Positions 20,227 to 35,900 of a DNA stretch of 37,394 nt are shown in pieces (the first letter of the stretch is position 1; each line of letters begins with the position of its first letter). The position numbers were made by a program, and so were the translations under genes. Under the pieces are notes generated by a model. That model was not told the DNA's origin and did not search any database. It was given only the letters and a program-made list of their open reading frames with translations. This DNA comes from Balamuthia mandrillaris (Eukaryota; Discosea; Longamoebia; Balamuthiidae), in contig JAVKOQ010000442.1 of NCBI GenBank assembly GCA_031835245.1, forward strand, positions 1-37,394, written 5' to 3'.

Positions 20227-21726
20227 ATGGAAAACGCGACAGGTAACACCTCCTCCCCCTCCTCTCTCTTGCCACCTGCTCCTGCTCTTTCACTGCTTGG
20301 GTCTTTTTTTCCTCTTTCTTCATCAATATACTTATTGTGAGGGACGGCAGGGTCGAACGTGATACCGGTGGAGTATAGCTTGAAGGACACGATAGGGTTG
20401 GCTCTCAGCAGGACACCCGTCTCGGCCATTCCGTTGGAGAAACAGCAGGTGGTGTGGGTCAACAGCCGAAGCACCGTCGGAGAGGTGCTGGCCCTCCTCT
20501 CCCAACATCGCATTTTATCATGCCCCGTCTGGGAGCCATCCTCCAACCAGTGCCTTGGTTTTGTTAGGTTCGGTTCTTTCTTCGTCTTCTTCCTCTTTTT
20601 CTTTGTCGGCATCTTTTTCTCCTTCTTCCTCTTCCTCTGCTCGCTTTTCGTTTTTTGCTTTCGGTGGTTTGTAGTTTTTGCGGTGCTTGCACTCCATTCA
20701 CCTCTGGTTCCGTAACACAACTTACAGCATGATAGACATGGTGGCATTGCTGCTGACACTAGCAGAGCATTTAGGTCCCTCTTTCGCTCGCTCTCCCCCG
20801 CAAGGACGAGATGTCAGCGTGGAGGAGGAAGTGCGACTGGAGGAACAACGTCGCTTGTGGAGGACTCAACAGGCGAGAAACGTGGTGGATCTCTCCAGGC
20901 GTAATCCTATAGTGCCATTGGAATATGATTCCAGTCTGAAGGATGCCATACAGCTCCTTGTTCAGGGCATTCATCAGGTGCCGGTGCTCACCAGGAACAG
21001 GGATGGTATCCAATCCATCCTCTCGCAATTCTTGTTGGTCAAGTACTTCTCTGAGCACATGGGTACGCTCTTCTTCCTTGATTATTGCTATTCCTTGCCC
21101 TTTTGCAAAACGTGATTCTTTCTTCTCTTACATTTGCTCCTTCATCAGACATGTTTGGAGATAAGCCAAAGCTTACTGTGCAGCAAATAATGGAAAGTTG
21201 GTCAAAGCCGGTAGTATCTATAGAAGAGGATGAACGAGTTATCGATGCCCTTCGAATGATACGAGACATGGTACCATTTTCTTTTTTGGTTTAAGTAAGA
21301 AAGAAGGAAAAATGACCTCGCCTTCACTGTTTCAAGTATGTTAGTGCAGTGGCTGTGGTGGACCATCAAAAGCGCATTGTAGGAGTGATAAGCGCGTCGG
21401 ACATGCCCAACCTCGCCCCTGATGCTGGCCTCAACCATCTTCTCTATACCTCCTGCAAAGACTTTATCAAAAGAGCTCGATCTTCGAATCAGTTGGTATG
21501 GCCTCTTCTCTCTCATGTCGAAGCAACTTGTTGACACATAGCCACCCAGGTTGTACCAAAGGTAGTTAGCTGCACTCCAACAGAAACATTGGGAATGGTC
21601 GTTCAGAAAGCGGTAGACAACCGTGTGCACAGAGTCTTTGTGGTCACTTCGCATAGTGGACTCTCCAAAGATATTCTCATTGGCATCCTCAGTCTTAGGG
21701 ACATTCTTCTTGAGCTTGCTTGTTAA
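20227..21726 (+). CDS. Four-CBS-domain protein, AMPK gamma-like
   Basis: Six exons (20227-20242, 20351-20567, 20728-21062, 21149-21270, 21337-21495, 21550-21726) join in phase to 341 residues. The product is almost entirely four CBS repeats: WVNSRSTVGEVLALLSQHRI with LGFVSMIDMVALLL; IVPLEYDSSLKDAIQLLVQG with HQVPVLT; PVVSIEEDERVIDALRMI with VSAVAVVDHQKRIVGVISAS; and VSCTPTETLGMVVQKAVDNR with HRVFVVTSH and LIGILSLRDILLELAC. Four tandem CBS repeats forming two Bateman modules is the layout of the AMP-activated kinase gamma (Snf4) subunit, which senses AMP/ATP; plant-type CBSX proteins are an alternative. Nucleotide-binding residues cannot be judged without an alignment. The first coding exon is only 16 nt. 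Confidence 0.8.
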
Positions 21727-22281
21727 GCGCTAAAATGACTCCCAAGTGTTAACACCCGCCCTTACCTTGCTTGAAATATTATGTACAGTTTTTACAAGAA
21801 AAGCAGCTTTTACTTTTGTTCACCACCATTCCGGGGACACAATGAGCAGCCAAGGCACAAGAGGATTGGTCATTTTAACACCTCCAACCGACCCTGCAGG
21901 GCCGAACCACGTATTGCGGTTGCTGCCGTCGTGCATGACAACCATCGGAGGGGAGGGAGCGAATCCTATGCATGGATTACGCAATGGATCCTTCGCCAAG
22001 CCGCCGCCTGCTGCTCTTCCACTTCTTCCTCCCTTCCGTATTACCGTTCCCACCCACTGCTGCCGGCGGGGGTTACCCACGATCTCTTCTCCTCTCCCCT
22101 CTACGCGCCCGCGTCCATCCAAAATCTCATAAAACACAAAAAAAAAATTTGGCGCGAAAAATCTGAAACAAAAAAAGAGAGAGAAGAGAGAAGCAGCAGC
22201 ACGGCCAAAGAAGAAGGGGAGAGAAGCAGCGAGTAGTGAGCGGTAGCGGCAAAGAGTTAATCTTTCTTTTTTTAAAAAAAA
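21727..22281. other. Intergenic region upstream of RBBP4-like gene
   Basis: 3'UTR of the CBS gene followed by the promoter/5'UTR of the histone chaperone gene. Open frames exist but none looks coding. It carries an E2F-like site (22148-22160) and purine-rich leader sequence. Confidence 0.4.
22148..22160. promoter_or_regulatory. E2F-like site upstream of RBBP4-like gene
   Basis: TTTGGCGCGAAAA fits the E2F/DP consensus TTTSSCGC on both strands. It lies about 120 bp before the start codon of the histone chaperone, a type of gene that E2F controls in animals and plants. Confidence 0.55.
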
Positions 22282-24151
<1,870 letters not shown>

Positions 24152-24262
24152 TGATACATTTTTCTTTTCTTGTTTTTCTGTTATGTTCATTTTCTTCTCG
24201 AAACAACACCGCACACGAACCGACAAATACAGTGAAACTTGTTTTACTTTTAACATCATAAG
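24152..24262. other. Convergent 3' ends
   Basis: Only about 110 bp separate the stops of the RBBP4-like (plus) and kinase-LRR (minus) genes. AT-rich; both 3'UTRs must be very short or overlap. Confidence 0.4.
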
Positions 24263-27574
<3,312 letters not shown>

Positions 27575-27861
27575 CCGCGAGGCCACCACCACCCGATCCT
27601 AATGTTTGTTCTATCTTTTAACGTGTTGCTGTTGCCCTCTCCAAACGACAAAAAAAAAAGAACTGCCGTGGACAAAGTAAAGTAAGAAGCTATATATCTT
27701 CAAAGAGCAGTAAAAGATGTGTGGTCGTTATTTGCGTATTACTCCGCAGAAAACAGCTGATGTCATCATGGGCAGTGCGAATCGAGAGGAGAACAAAAGT
27801 GTCCGTGTAAGTGATTATTTGTCGACACCGAAACAAAGAAGGGGTTAGCGCGCATGTGTGG
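27575..27861. other. Spacer with a short MCGR reading frame
   Basis: Promoter and 5'UTR of the kinase-LRR gene and 3'UTR of the COX14-like gene. On the plus strand an ATG at 27717 opens MCGRYLRITPQK and meets a gtaagt donor after 30 codons; see findings. No downstream exon was found. Confidence 0.35.
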
Positions 27862-28177
27862 TCAGTGCGTTTGAGCTGCTACCTCCGTTGGTGCATCAGC
27901 ATTTTCTAGACCCCTGATCCTGCGTGCCTCCTCCTCTTCTCGGAGCTACATACAGGGAGAGAGAGAGATGGACAATACAAAAAGGCGGAGCTTAAGAAAA
28001 AAAAAAAAAACGATGTGGGTCAATTGTTGAAGAGAAGCAAAAAACCTTTTGTCTGTTTGAGCGGACAGTGGCCATGGAGTAAACCAACGCTCCTGTCAAA
28101 TAGAAAGTGGCAGCCACCAGCGTGGTGCTGGTGATCTTAAAAGCCCAGTCTGTGGCCTTCCTCCAAGCTGTTGCCAT
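27862..28177 (-). CDS. Small single-pass membrane protein, COX14-like
   Basis: Two exons (28046-28177, 27862-27945) join in phase to 71 residues. The N-terminus ATAWRKATDWAFKITSTTLV leads into one hydrophobic segment (about residues 18-36), followed by a charged tail SNRQKLREEEEARRIRG. Human COX14 has the same layout: a short N-terminus with a similar GYKTFSTSMML stretch, a single transmembrane helix and a Q/R/E-rich tail. COX14 is an inner-membrane factor in COX1 synthesis and assembly. The similarity is short, so other tiny mitochondrial membrane proteins remain possible. Its start is 150 bp from the divergent coiled-coil gene, so they probably share a promoter. Confidence 0.6.
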
Positions 28178-28327
28178 CTTCTCTTGGTTTTTGTTTTCAC
28201 TACAGCTCTTGTGGTGGTGTTTTGTTGCAGATGTTGTGTTCGTTGTAAGGTTGATTTTCGTGTCGTCGCGGTAATGCCACACAGAAAGAAATAGCAGCCA
28301 GAGAAAGAGAAGAGAGAAGAGAGAGAA

Positions 28328-29264
28328 ATGGCACAGCAGCAGCAACAACAACAACAACAACAGGATACAAAGCAACTGGCCGCTGTGGTTGAGGGGGAGG
28401 AAGACGAAGAAGACAGTGAAGAGGAGGAGGAGGAGGAACATGAACATCAGCAACGAGCGGAAGTGACCCGACAACAACTTCAACAACAGCACGGCTCTGT
28501 GGTGGAGGGAGAGGAGAGCGAAGACGAGGACGACCAAGACGAAGAAGAAGCGGACCTGGAGGCCTACGCCAAAAGTCGGTACGGCTACGAGGAGTCCGTG
28601 GGCAGCAGCAGCGGTGCTGCCAGCGGTATGACAGCTCCCTCCAAACAGCAACCACAGGGAAGACTAGCCTCTGCCTTTGCCTCGGCACTGCCGCTACTCG
28701 GTCGTAGAGTAAGAGCTCTTTCTGGCAATGACAAAACGCTGCCTCCTGCCCTTTCGTAAGTTTATACCATCCTCTCATTCGCTCCTCTCTCTCTCTTCTC
28801 TCTCTCTCTCTCTTCTCTCTCTTCTCTCTCTTCTCTCCTCTCTCCCAGCACCCCACTCATATCAAAACAGAGAAAGAGAGAAAGCATTAAGGAAGAGCAA
28901 CCAGCAGCTACGAGCAAATGTGGAAACGGTGAGCCTCAAGCCACTGCAGGGCTACCACGCTGACCTTCTTCGAGTGTCTCGCCAGGTGGACCAGTCTTTG
29001 TCGGTGGCGCAGGACCTCAGCAGTGGCCTCTTTGTCTTGGAGGAAGAACTCCAAAAGCTGCGTGCCGCCATGGACAACACCAACCACGCCCTCCTCAACC
29101 TCTTGCGTGTGGGTGATGGTGAAGCAGCACCCTCTTCTCCTTCTGCTACAGCCACCGACATACTGGAGAGGTTTGCGATAGATGTTGAGGAAGACGGTGA
29201 TGATGATGGCGGTGATGTTACAAGTAATACTGCTCCTCTCAGAAAGCAACTTACAGCAAGCTGA
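28328..29264 (+). CDS. Coiled-coil protein with acidic N-terminus
   Basis: Two exons (28328-28755, 28871-29264) join in phase to 273 residues. It begins MAQ and a poly-Gln run encoded by a CAG/CAA repeat, then long Glu/Asp-rich segments, a Gly/Ser linker, and a basic ALPLLGRRVRALSG patch. After the intron, heptad-like sequence runs from about residue 143 to 235 (NQQLRANVETVSLKPLQ, DLLRVSRQVDQSLSVAQDL, LEEELQKLRAAMDNTNHALL). The acidic disordered head plus C-terminal helical bundle is reminiscent of BLOC-1/BORC subunits such as BLOC1S3, but I cannot make a firm family call. The intron is filled with CT repeats. Confidence 0.65.
28786..28847 (+). repeat. CT-rich microsatellite in intron
   Basis: CT runs interrupted by TT within the single intron (28756-28870) of the coiled-coil gene. 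Confidence 0.85.
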
Positions 29265-29574
29265 AACAAATGATGCCATGCAGTTAAAGCATCTTATTGT
29301 TGTTGTATAAACTGGTGGAGAGAAGCTATGGTAGCATTATGTGAGTGTACGCATAGGCTGCATTCTTTTTCCTCTTCCACGCAGAGGCAGCTGTTAGCAG
29401 GACTGCACCCCCACTATTAAGAGGCCCCCCTAGGGCTTTAGCCCTTTAGGGAACAAACCCCATAATACGTTTATCGGACTTGGGTGCTGTGTTATGTTGC
29501 CGGCAAGATAGGTGTACAAAGAGCAGCTGCTGTTAAACGGGTGTGAAGCTGCTTTTTTCATCCATCAGGAGAGG

Positions 29575-29578
<4 letters not shown>

Positions 29579-29609
<31 letters not shown>
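29579..29609 (+). repeat. (GA)n microsatellite
   Basis: Dinucleotide tract next to a minus-strand gtaagt-like donor; by analogy with other genes here it could sit in a minus-strand intron. Confidence 0.85.
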
Positions 29610-29611
<2 letters not shown>

Positions 29612-29956
29612 CTTACTTGGAACGACGTGTTGGTCAATCATTTGCATGGTTGGGGAAAGCTTGCGCACTTGTGGCACCACGGCAGTTAGATAAGCTGTTG
29701 AGGCCTTCACTTCAGAACAACACTATAAAGCAGGCGGAATAATAACGGAAGAAATAGTTAAGATATTCGGGTCCATCGCAACACTAAACGAGCTTCCCCG
29801 CATAAATAATGTCCTTTTAGTAGCCGGCGTAAACGAAGTGTTGCCCGTTCGAGAGGAACTGGAGCAGCAGAGAAGCGAACAGGCAAAGATAAGAAAAAGA
29901 AGGGAGGAGAAAAACAAACAGCAAACAAGAAGAAGAGAAACAAGCAGAGATTGAGA

Positions 29957-29999
<43 letters not shown>
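29957..29999 (+). repeat. (GA)n microsatellite
   Basis: About 20 GA units in the unresolved 29.3-30.5 kb stretch. Confidence 0.85.
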
Positions 30000-30003
<4 letters not shown>

Positions 30004-30530
30004 CAGATAAAGAGAGGGAAGAAGAGCCATGTCGATAGAAGCACTCAGTCGCGTGATGCTGCAGAAAAGGATCGGTAAAGGGTAGAACGATGACTGAAGT
30101 GGAGGTTCGCAATGGGAATGATTCATGCTTCGAGGCAAGCGTAGACTACACAGCAATCCATCAAAGAGGAAATAAGGCGATAACGCTTGCGGTTACTTCC
30201 CTCCTTTGGCAATTCTTCTCGCCGTTTGTTCATAACATAATTTGCCCACTTTAGGTCTTGAAGAAGGAGAAAGGAAGAAGAAAGAAAGCACAAGAATGTC
30301 ATGCAAAAATGAAGCCAGTCAGCTCATCCACCATCCGAAAGATAATGAGTGCATGCTGAGCCGGTTCGCCGATTGAAAGGAGTACTATAACAACGAGAAG
30401 ATGATGTGCACAAACGCCTAAAGCTTTGAGCTAGAGAGCAAAGAAGTGGAAGATGAAGAGAGAAGCAGCGGGGCAACCAGCCAACATTTGACGAGTCCTC
30501 ATCCACGCTCACAACGTTACGGGAGGAGCA

Positions 30531-31467
30531 TTAGGAGACGGGACGGCGCCTCTGGATTACTTTGCGTCCCTTATTTCCAGCAGTGATGACAAAACCGCCA
30601 GAAGAGATGCTTCCTCCACGGGTGCCATCGGCAGCCCCGCGTCTTCCTCCTGACGATATAAGCTCAATCTCCATGTGCTGTCCATCCAAAGATACGCCGT
30701 TAAAATCCTCAATCGCTTTGAGGGCATCCTCTCTGCGCGCGTAGACCACCTCTGCCACGCCCTTTGACCTGTCCGAACGGTCAAACAGCACCTCCGCTTT
30801 CAGACATTCCCCTACAGACCCAAACAACTCCTGAAAGATGATAAAATACGTGTGTGAGAGAAGAACACAAACAACCCCGCTTCAGGCAGAAGAAGCAAAC
30901 CTCTATGTCTTGGGTGGTCACTTGGAAGGCAAGGTTGGAAATTCGTAGCTTAGTGCCGGCAAGGGAACCGCCAGAGTCCCTGCGCCTGCGCCCCTGGAGC
31001 CTAGCTTCCGCTCCAGAAGCCACCTCCTTTGCGCCTTCCTCCGGTGTGTCGTAGAGATCGTGCTGCCAAACGGACTCAGTGTCCCCCTTTCATTGATTTG
31101 GTGGGCAAGAAAAGAATTTCGGTTGCAAAAAAATAAAAATAATAAGACTCAACCCTACTCAAAGCATGCTTTCTAAATCAAAAGAAATCAAACGGAGAGG
31201 AGGGTGACTAACCTTGGTTTCGTAGGGAGTAGAACGAAAGCTCCTGTTCTTTTGTCGTCGTTGCACGTGGCCGCCGCCGCCACGTCTTCCTCCGTTGCCA
31301 GCGGCACCATATGAAGGTCGTCTGCCACCACGGCCACCAGCACCAGCACCACGGCCACCACGGCCACCACCACGTCCGCCGCCGCGACCACCGCCACGCC
31401 CTTTCCTTTGCGTGGTAGTATTAAGGGCGATCACGTCCCCCAAAGCCATGTCTATCTTGCTCGTCAT
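30531..31467 (-). CDS. ALYREF: mRNA export adaptor ALYREF/THO complex subunit 4
   Basis: Three exons (31213-31467, 30901-31086, 30531-30830) join in phase to 246 residues. The N-terminus SKIDMALGDVIALN is the conserved UAP56-binding motif, followed by a Gly/Arg-rich RGG region (about residues 20-75), the signature VWQHDLYDTPEE just before the RRM, and the RRM itself (TKLRISNLAFQVTTQDIE, then ELFGSVGECLKAEVLFDRSD, RSKGVAEVVYARREDALKAI, FNGVSLDGQHMEIEL). The protein bridges spliced mRNA, the TREX complex and the export receptor. The C-terminus ends in Gly/Arg-rich sequence (GRKVIQRRRPVS), without the second helix (LDAQLDAY type) that many orthologs carry. The splice junction between ENE2 and exon 3 falls inside RNP2-alpha1, as usual for conserved cores. 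Confidence 0.93.
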
Positions 31468-31805
31468 CTTGTTTTTTTGTCTTTGTACAAACAAAAAAAA
31501 CTTGCTCGTGTTTTTTTTAAAAAAAGTAGGCGAGAGTACTGGGCTCCGTTGGTTTTGAAGTCACCGCAGCAAAGAAGGTGTGCGTCTGTTCCTCTCTCTC
31601 AGCTTTTTCTTCCTTTTTTTTTTTTGATTGCAAGGAGCCAATCAACGATCGCTGCTGATGTAATGAATTTTACTTATTGAAGAGAGGGTGACGTCCGTTT
31701 CAAAAATCAGACAAAAAAAAAGAAAAGAGGAAAACAACAACAAGGAAGCACCAAAAAAAAAAAAAAAAAAAACGGTAATACCTTTATCGCTTTGTATTGG
31801 CTACG

Positions 31806-31962
31806 ATGCAAAGAGAACGGGCTCCATCGGCTCCGCCTGAGGCGGTCTATCCCCAAAATACGTGGGCTGATTGGCGGAAATTGGTGTGGGATAAGGCCTG
31901 CAAGTACGCCGATCTGGACTCGGCTTCCCAGGTTCCTCTCCTTTCCTCTCTCCTCGTCTCCC

Positions 31963-31993
<31 letters not shown>

Positions 31994-32465
31994 GCTTCGC
32001 CGCTTCTTGTGTTAACCCTCCTCTGGAGGCTCTTACCTACGTGTTGCTCTCTTGGTGTTGGTGTTTGTTTTTCAACTCTGACTCTTGTGGCAGGCTATAC
32101 CGGTGACCAAGTTCTGTGCTTCATTTTTGGCGTCCCTGCCGGGCCAGTTCGACGAGAAAGACCAGGTCAGCTTGGCTGTTATTTTTTCCGACTATGGTTC
32201 GTTGTTGTAGTTATTGTTTCTTTTTCTTCTCTCGTCTCCTCTTCCCCTTTTTTTGTTTTTTTAACGTTGTTGGTTGGTGTCGGCTAACGACGAGCTCTCT
32301 TCGACTGTTCTCTTTAACTAGGAGAGCAAGAGGAAGAGTTCCCTGTCGTTACCCGAAAGAAGTTTGAACAGTTCTTGCAACGGTTTGGTCCTCCCGAACA
32401 TAGCGTCGAGAAGGTTCACTTGTTCTTTTATTCTGTTCATTTTTCTGTTATTTTCCATCCTTCTC

Positions 32466-32506
<41 letters not shown>

Positions 32507-32895
32507 ACTTTCTTGTCGTTTCTTTCTTTCTTGTCGTTTCTTGTCGTTTCTTTCTTGTTGTCTCTCCTTTCGTTTCTTTTCTTGTCACCTAATATTGACT
32601 GAACGGTCACGTTAAATGGCAAAAACGTGGAGACAGGTAAGAGATATATTAGACAAGGGCAAAGTGTACGTGGCTTACCTTGTTCTCCTTTCTGCCTCTA
32701 TTTTACATTTGCTTACAATTTTTGATTAAAAATATGAGCAGGTGGTTCCATGGTGCTCAAAGCAGGCAAGCTTCTGAACGGTTGTTGCTAGAACGAGATA
32801 AAGAAGGCAGCTTTCTATTACGCTATAGCTCGCTGGTATGCTCATTTTTGTCTGTCGCACGATTAACGCACATTTCATTTCTCTCAGCTTTCTCA

Positions 32896-32941
<46 letters not shown>

Positions 32942-35900
32942 ATCTTCCCTCATCTTGTCTCTTTGGCCTCCTCTTGTGTGCGTGCAGGAAGGTGCATTTA
33001 CGGTGGATTACATCAAACGCAAGAAAATATGTCACTTCAATAACATTCGCAACGATCCCGAAGGTGGTGTAAAGGTCTTTGTTGGCAAAGGAGCCCAACA
33101 ACAAACCTACAAATTTACTTCAATGCACGCTTTCATTCACAAAAACGAACATATATTTATTCATCCCTGCCTCAATCCTCGCTCCCATTTTCAATGGCTT
33201 AAACTGCGAATACCTTCCAGCTCCTCCGATGGTTCTTTTGGTGAGGCCACTAGCGACGAAGAAACGGGTCCTGCAGGTTATTTCTGAATAAGAAATTCTC
33301 AAGTCATCACTCACGTACTGACCTATTTCTTTGTTGCGGCACCAATAAAGGCTCTACACCAGAGGAACGTGTGAAAAACGCCATTCAAGCCGCTTTCAAG
33401 ACGGAAAACAAGGGAACACTCTCCCTGCGAGGACTCGGCATAACCGGCACCCTGCCTGCTCACATTTGTCGTTTAACCTACGTGGTGTACCTGGACCTTG
33501 CTAAGAATGCTTTGACGTCGTTGCACGAGGACCTTGGAAAGCTTCATATGCTGCGAACTCTCAATGTCTCGCACAATCAACTCACGAGTTTACCTGGCAA
33601 CATTTTTGCGGATCTTCCCAAGCTTACCTCTCTTTTGGCTTCGAACAACCAAATCGATGCATTGCCGGCTTCTCTGTTTGAAGCCAGAACATTAACCTAC
33701 CTTGATGTTTCCAATAATGCTCTAACAACGGTATCCACTCTGTGGCTCTGCTCAGCTTCTTCTTTAATGCTTGTTTTCATTTCTTTCAAAGCAATAGTTA
33801 AGTACTAAATAGTTTAACTCTTTTGTTGTGACACATAGCTCCCAGATGACATTTCTCAGCTTGTGCAGTTGGGTTTCTTGGATGTGTCAATGAACCACCT
33901 ACAGACACTTCCTACAACAATCAACAAGCTTGAAAAGCTGGAAGAGTTGAACTTGAGAGGAAACTCACTTTCAGAGCTTGCACCAAAACTGGCTGCTCTG
34001 CCAACTCTTATGTTTTTGGATGTGTCCGATAACAAATTGGAGCATGTGCCCGTCGAGTTGATAAGTATACTGAAAGAGAATCCTAGATTCAGCTTAATCT
34101 ATTCTGGCAATCCTCTGGCTGCCGAAGGTGTTACGCCTACCACCATCGCTAGCATCATTTCTGTTTTTTTTTTTAAACTCTGGAGTCGTTGCTAACAAAA
34201 GCTTTTTCTTCAACGTTCTAGACAAAGAAGAAATACAACGTTGCCAAGCCATGGAGGCAGGGTCCGTAGGACTTCCACTTTCTCAGTCTCAGGACATTCA
34301 ACAAATTTTGAAGCTTGCTGAAGAGAAGAAAGCGTCCTTTATAGAGGAACACCTCTCCGCTGGAGAAAGAGAGCAGGAGCTTGAAAAAGCTTCTGGCATG
34401 TTCCGCACTCAAATGCTACTTGGTGGTTCCTCCTCTTCATCCTCATCCTCCACCTCTCTTTGGCTGGAATCAATGGGCATGTGGATTGAGGAGGGTCAAG
34501 TTGGTGCCGCAACAGAACCAACTTTGATGCTTCAAGAGCACATCAACATCTTTGACTACAGACGCTATTTTTATATGAAAACAGGTACAGTTTATCTCCT
34601 GCTGTCTCTCTTGAAGCTTCTCTTAAAAACGGTTTCTTCTTTCAGTGCATGCCAATATTATCGGCAATGATAAGCACCTAGGACCTGTTTGTATTTCTAT
34701 CTCAAAAGAGCCGGGTGCTCCTATTGATGGTGGCATTGGCGCTCTCTCCGCTTCCTACAAAGACGGCGTGTATCGTGTATTATTGAGAACAAAGCAGGGT
34801 GATCGCCGCCTAGAGATACCTGCCTCCTCCGTCCGTCAGCGCAACAAAGAACATTATGCCAGATCAGATGACCTGCTTGCAGCCCTTAAAGACTTACTCA
34901 ACCCAACCTTCTCTCCTCGCCATCTCTATGTCATCAGAGATCAACGCTCTCATAAAGAGTTTGCTGTGTTGGAGGACCGTTTGGTTAGTGCCTCAGTTTT
35001 TTCTCAGTTATGCGAACGATTTCTCAACCTGTTGTTTGCAACACCATTTTCACCTATTGCTTTCATCACCTACAGAAAAGCAACTCCTCCAAGTTTGGCA
35101 TCATTTATGCCAAAGAAGGTCAAGATGAGACTGCTATGTATAACAATGGTACGTGTGCTAGGTGCTACCTTCTTTCCCCTAGCACGCCAAACGTAACTCA
35201 CCCTCGTCACACACTTCGCTTAAATAACAACCAGTAACTGGGAGCCAAGGCTTTGAAGACTTCATACTATGCCTTGGCGATAAAATCAACATGCTTGGTT
35301 GGGACAAATATCGTGGCGATTTTAGTAATAAAGGTAACTGGAGATGCAAACATCTAACCTCCCCTTTTGTTTGTTTGTTGTTGTGTTCTCGGCCTAATCT
35401 GACTCCATCCTTGCAGCGGCACAGGATAGCGTGTACACAGTGTACAAAGACCATGAAATAATGTAAGACTTAGACATCCCTAATGTTCTGACAAGTCTTG
35501 CACATGACTAACACCTGTTTATTATTTGATTTGTTTTTGTATTTTTTTAAAAAAAATGGTGCAGGTTTCATGTATCAACTTATTTACGGCACATGACGTG
35601 CACGGATGCTCATGGCCAACAATGGGAAAGAAAGCGCTTTATTGGAAACGATATTGTGGTCATTATTTTCTACGAAGGAGAAACGCCCATCGACCCTAAT
35701 ACTTTCCAGAGCAACTTTAACCGTATCCTCACTTTTTTGTTCATCGTTTTGCCTTTCGTACAATTTTTTGTTTGATTGTCGTTTGCTTCTTGTGTATTAC
35801 TTCCTTGATTCTAGCCGTTATTCAGATGTATTTGCGTTGGTGCAGCCTCAACTAATCGATGGCAAAACACATTACCAGTACTCTCTCCCTCTCTCCCCTC

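Larger units (their letters stand above)
29265..30530. other. Unresolved region with coding-like segments on both strands
   Basis: No complete gene model was found. Minus-strand segments with coding appearance include GNTSFTPATKRTLFMRGS...DPNILTISSVIIPPAL (about 29726-29865), the segment VVPQVRKLSPTMQMIDQHVVP ending at a gtaagt donor (about 29622) and AGNITQHPSPINVLWGLF (about 29450-29510). Plus-strand segments include TEEIVKIFGSIATLNELP...GVNEVLPVREELEQQ (about 29745-29870) and an ATG at 30029 (MSIEALSRVMLQKRI) ending at a gtaaag donor. Two GA tracts lie at 29579-29609 and 29961-29999. See findings. Confidence 0.4.

Noticed and set aside
21746-22236. Overlapping frames between the CBS and RBBP4 genes
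   Set aside because: They overlap each other in different frames, show no domain, and cover the likely promoter.
29430-29475. Short palindromic gggctttagcccttt sequence as a possible tRNA or small RNA
   Set aside because: No cloverleaf, anticodon arm or TTC arm could be drawn around it.
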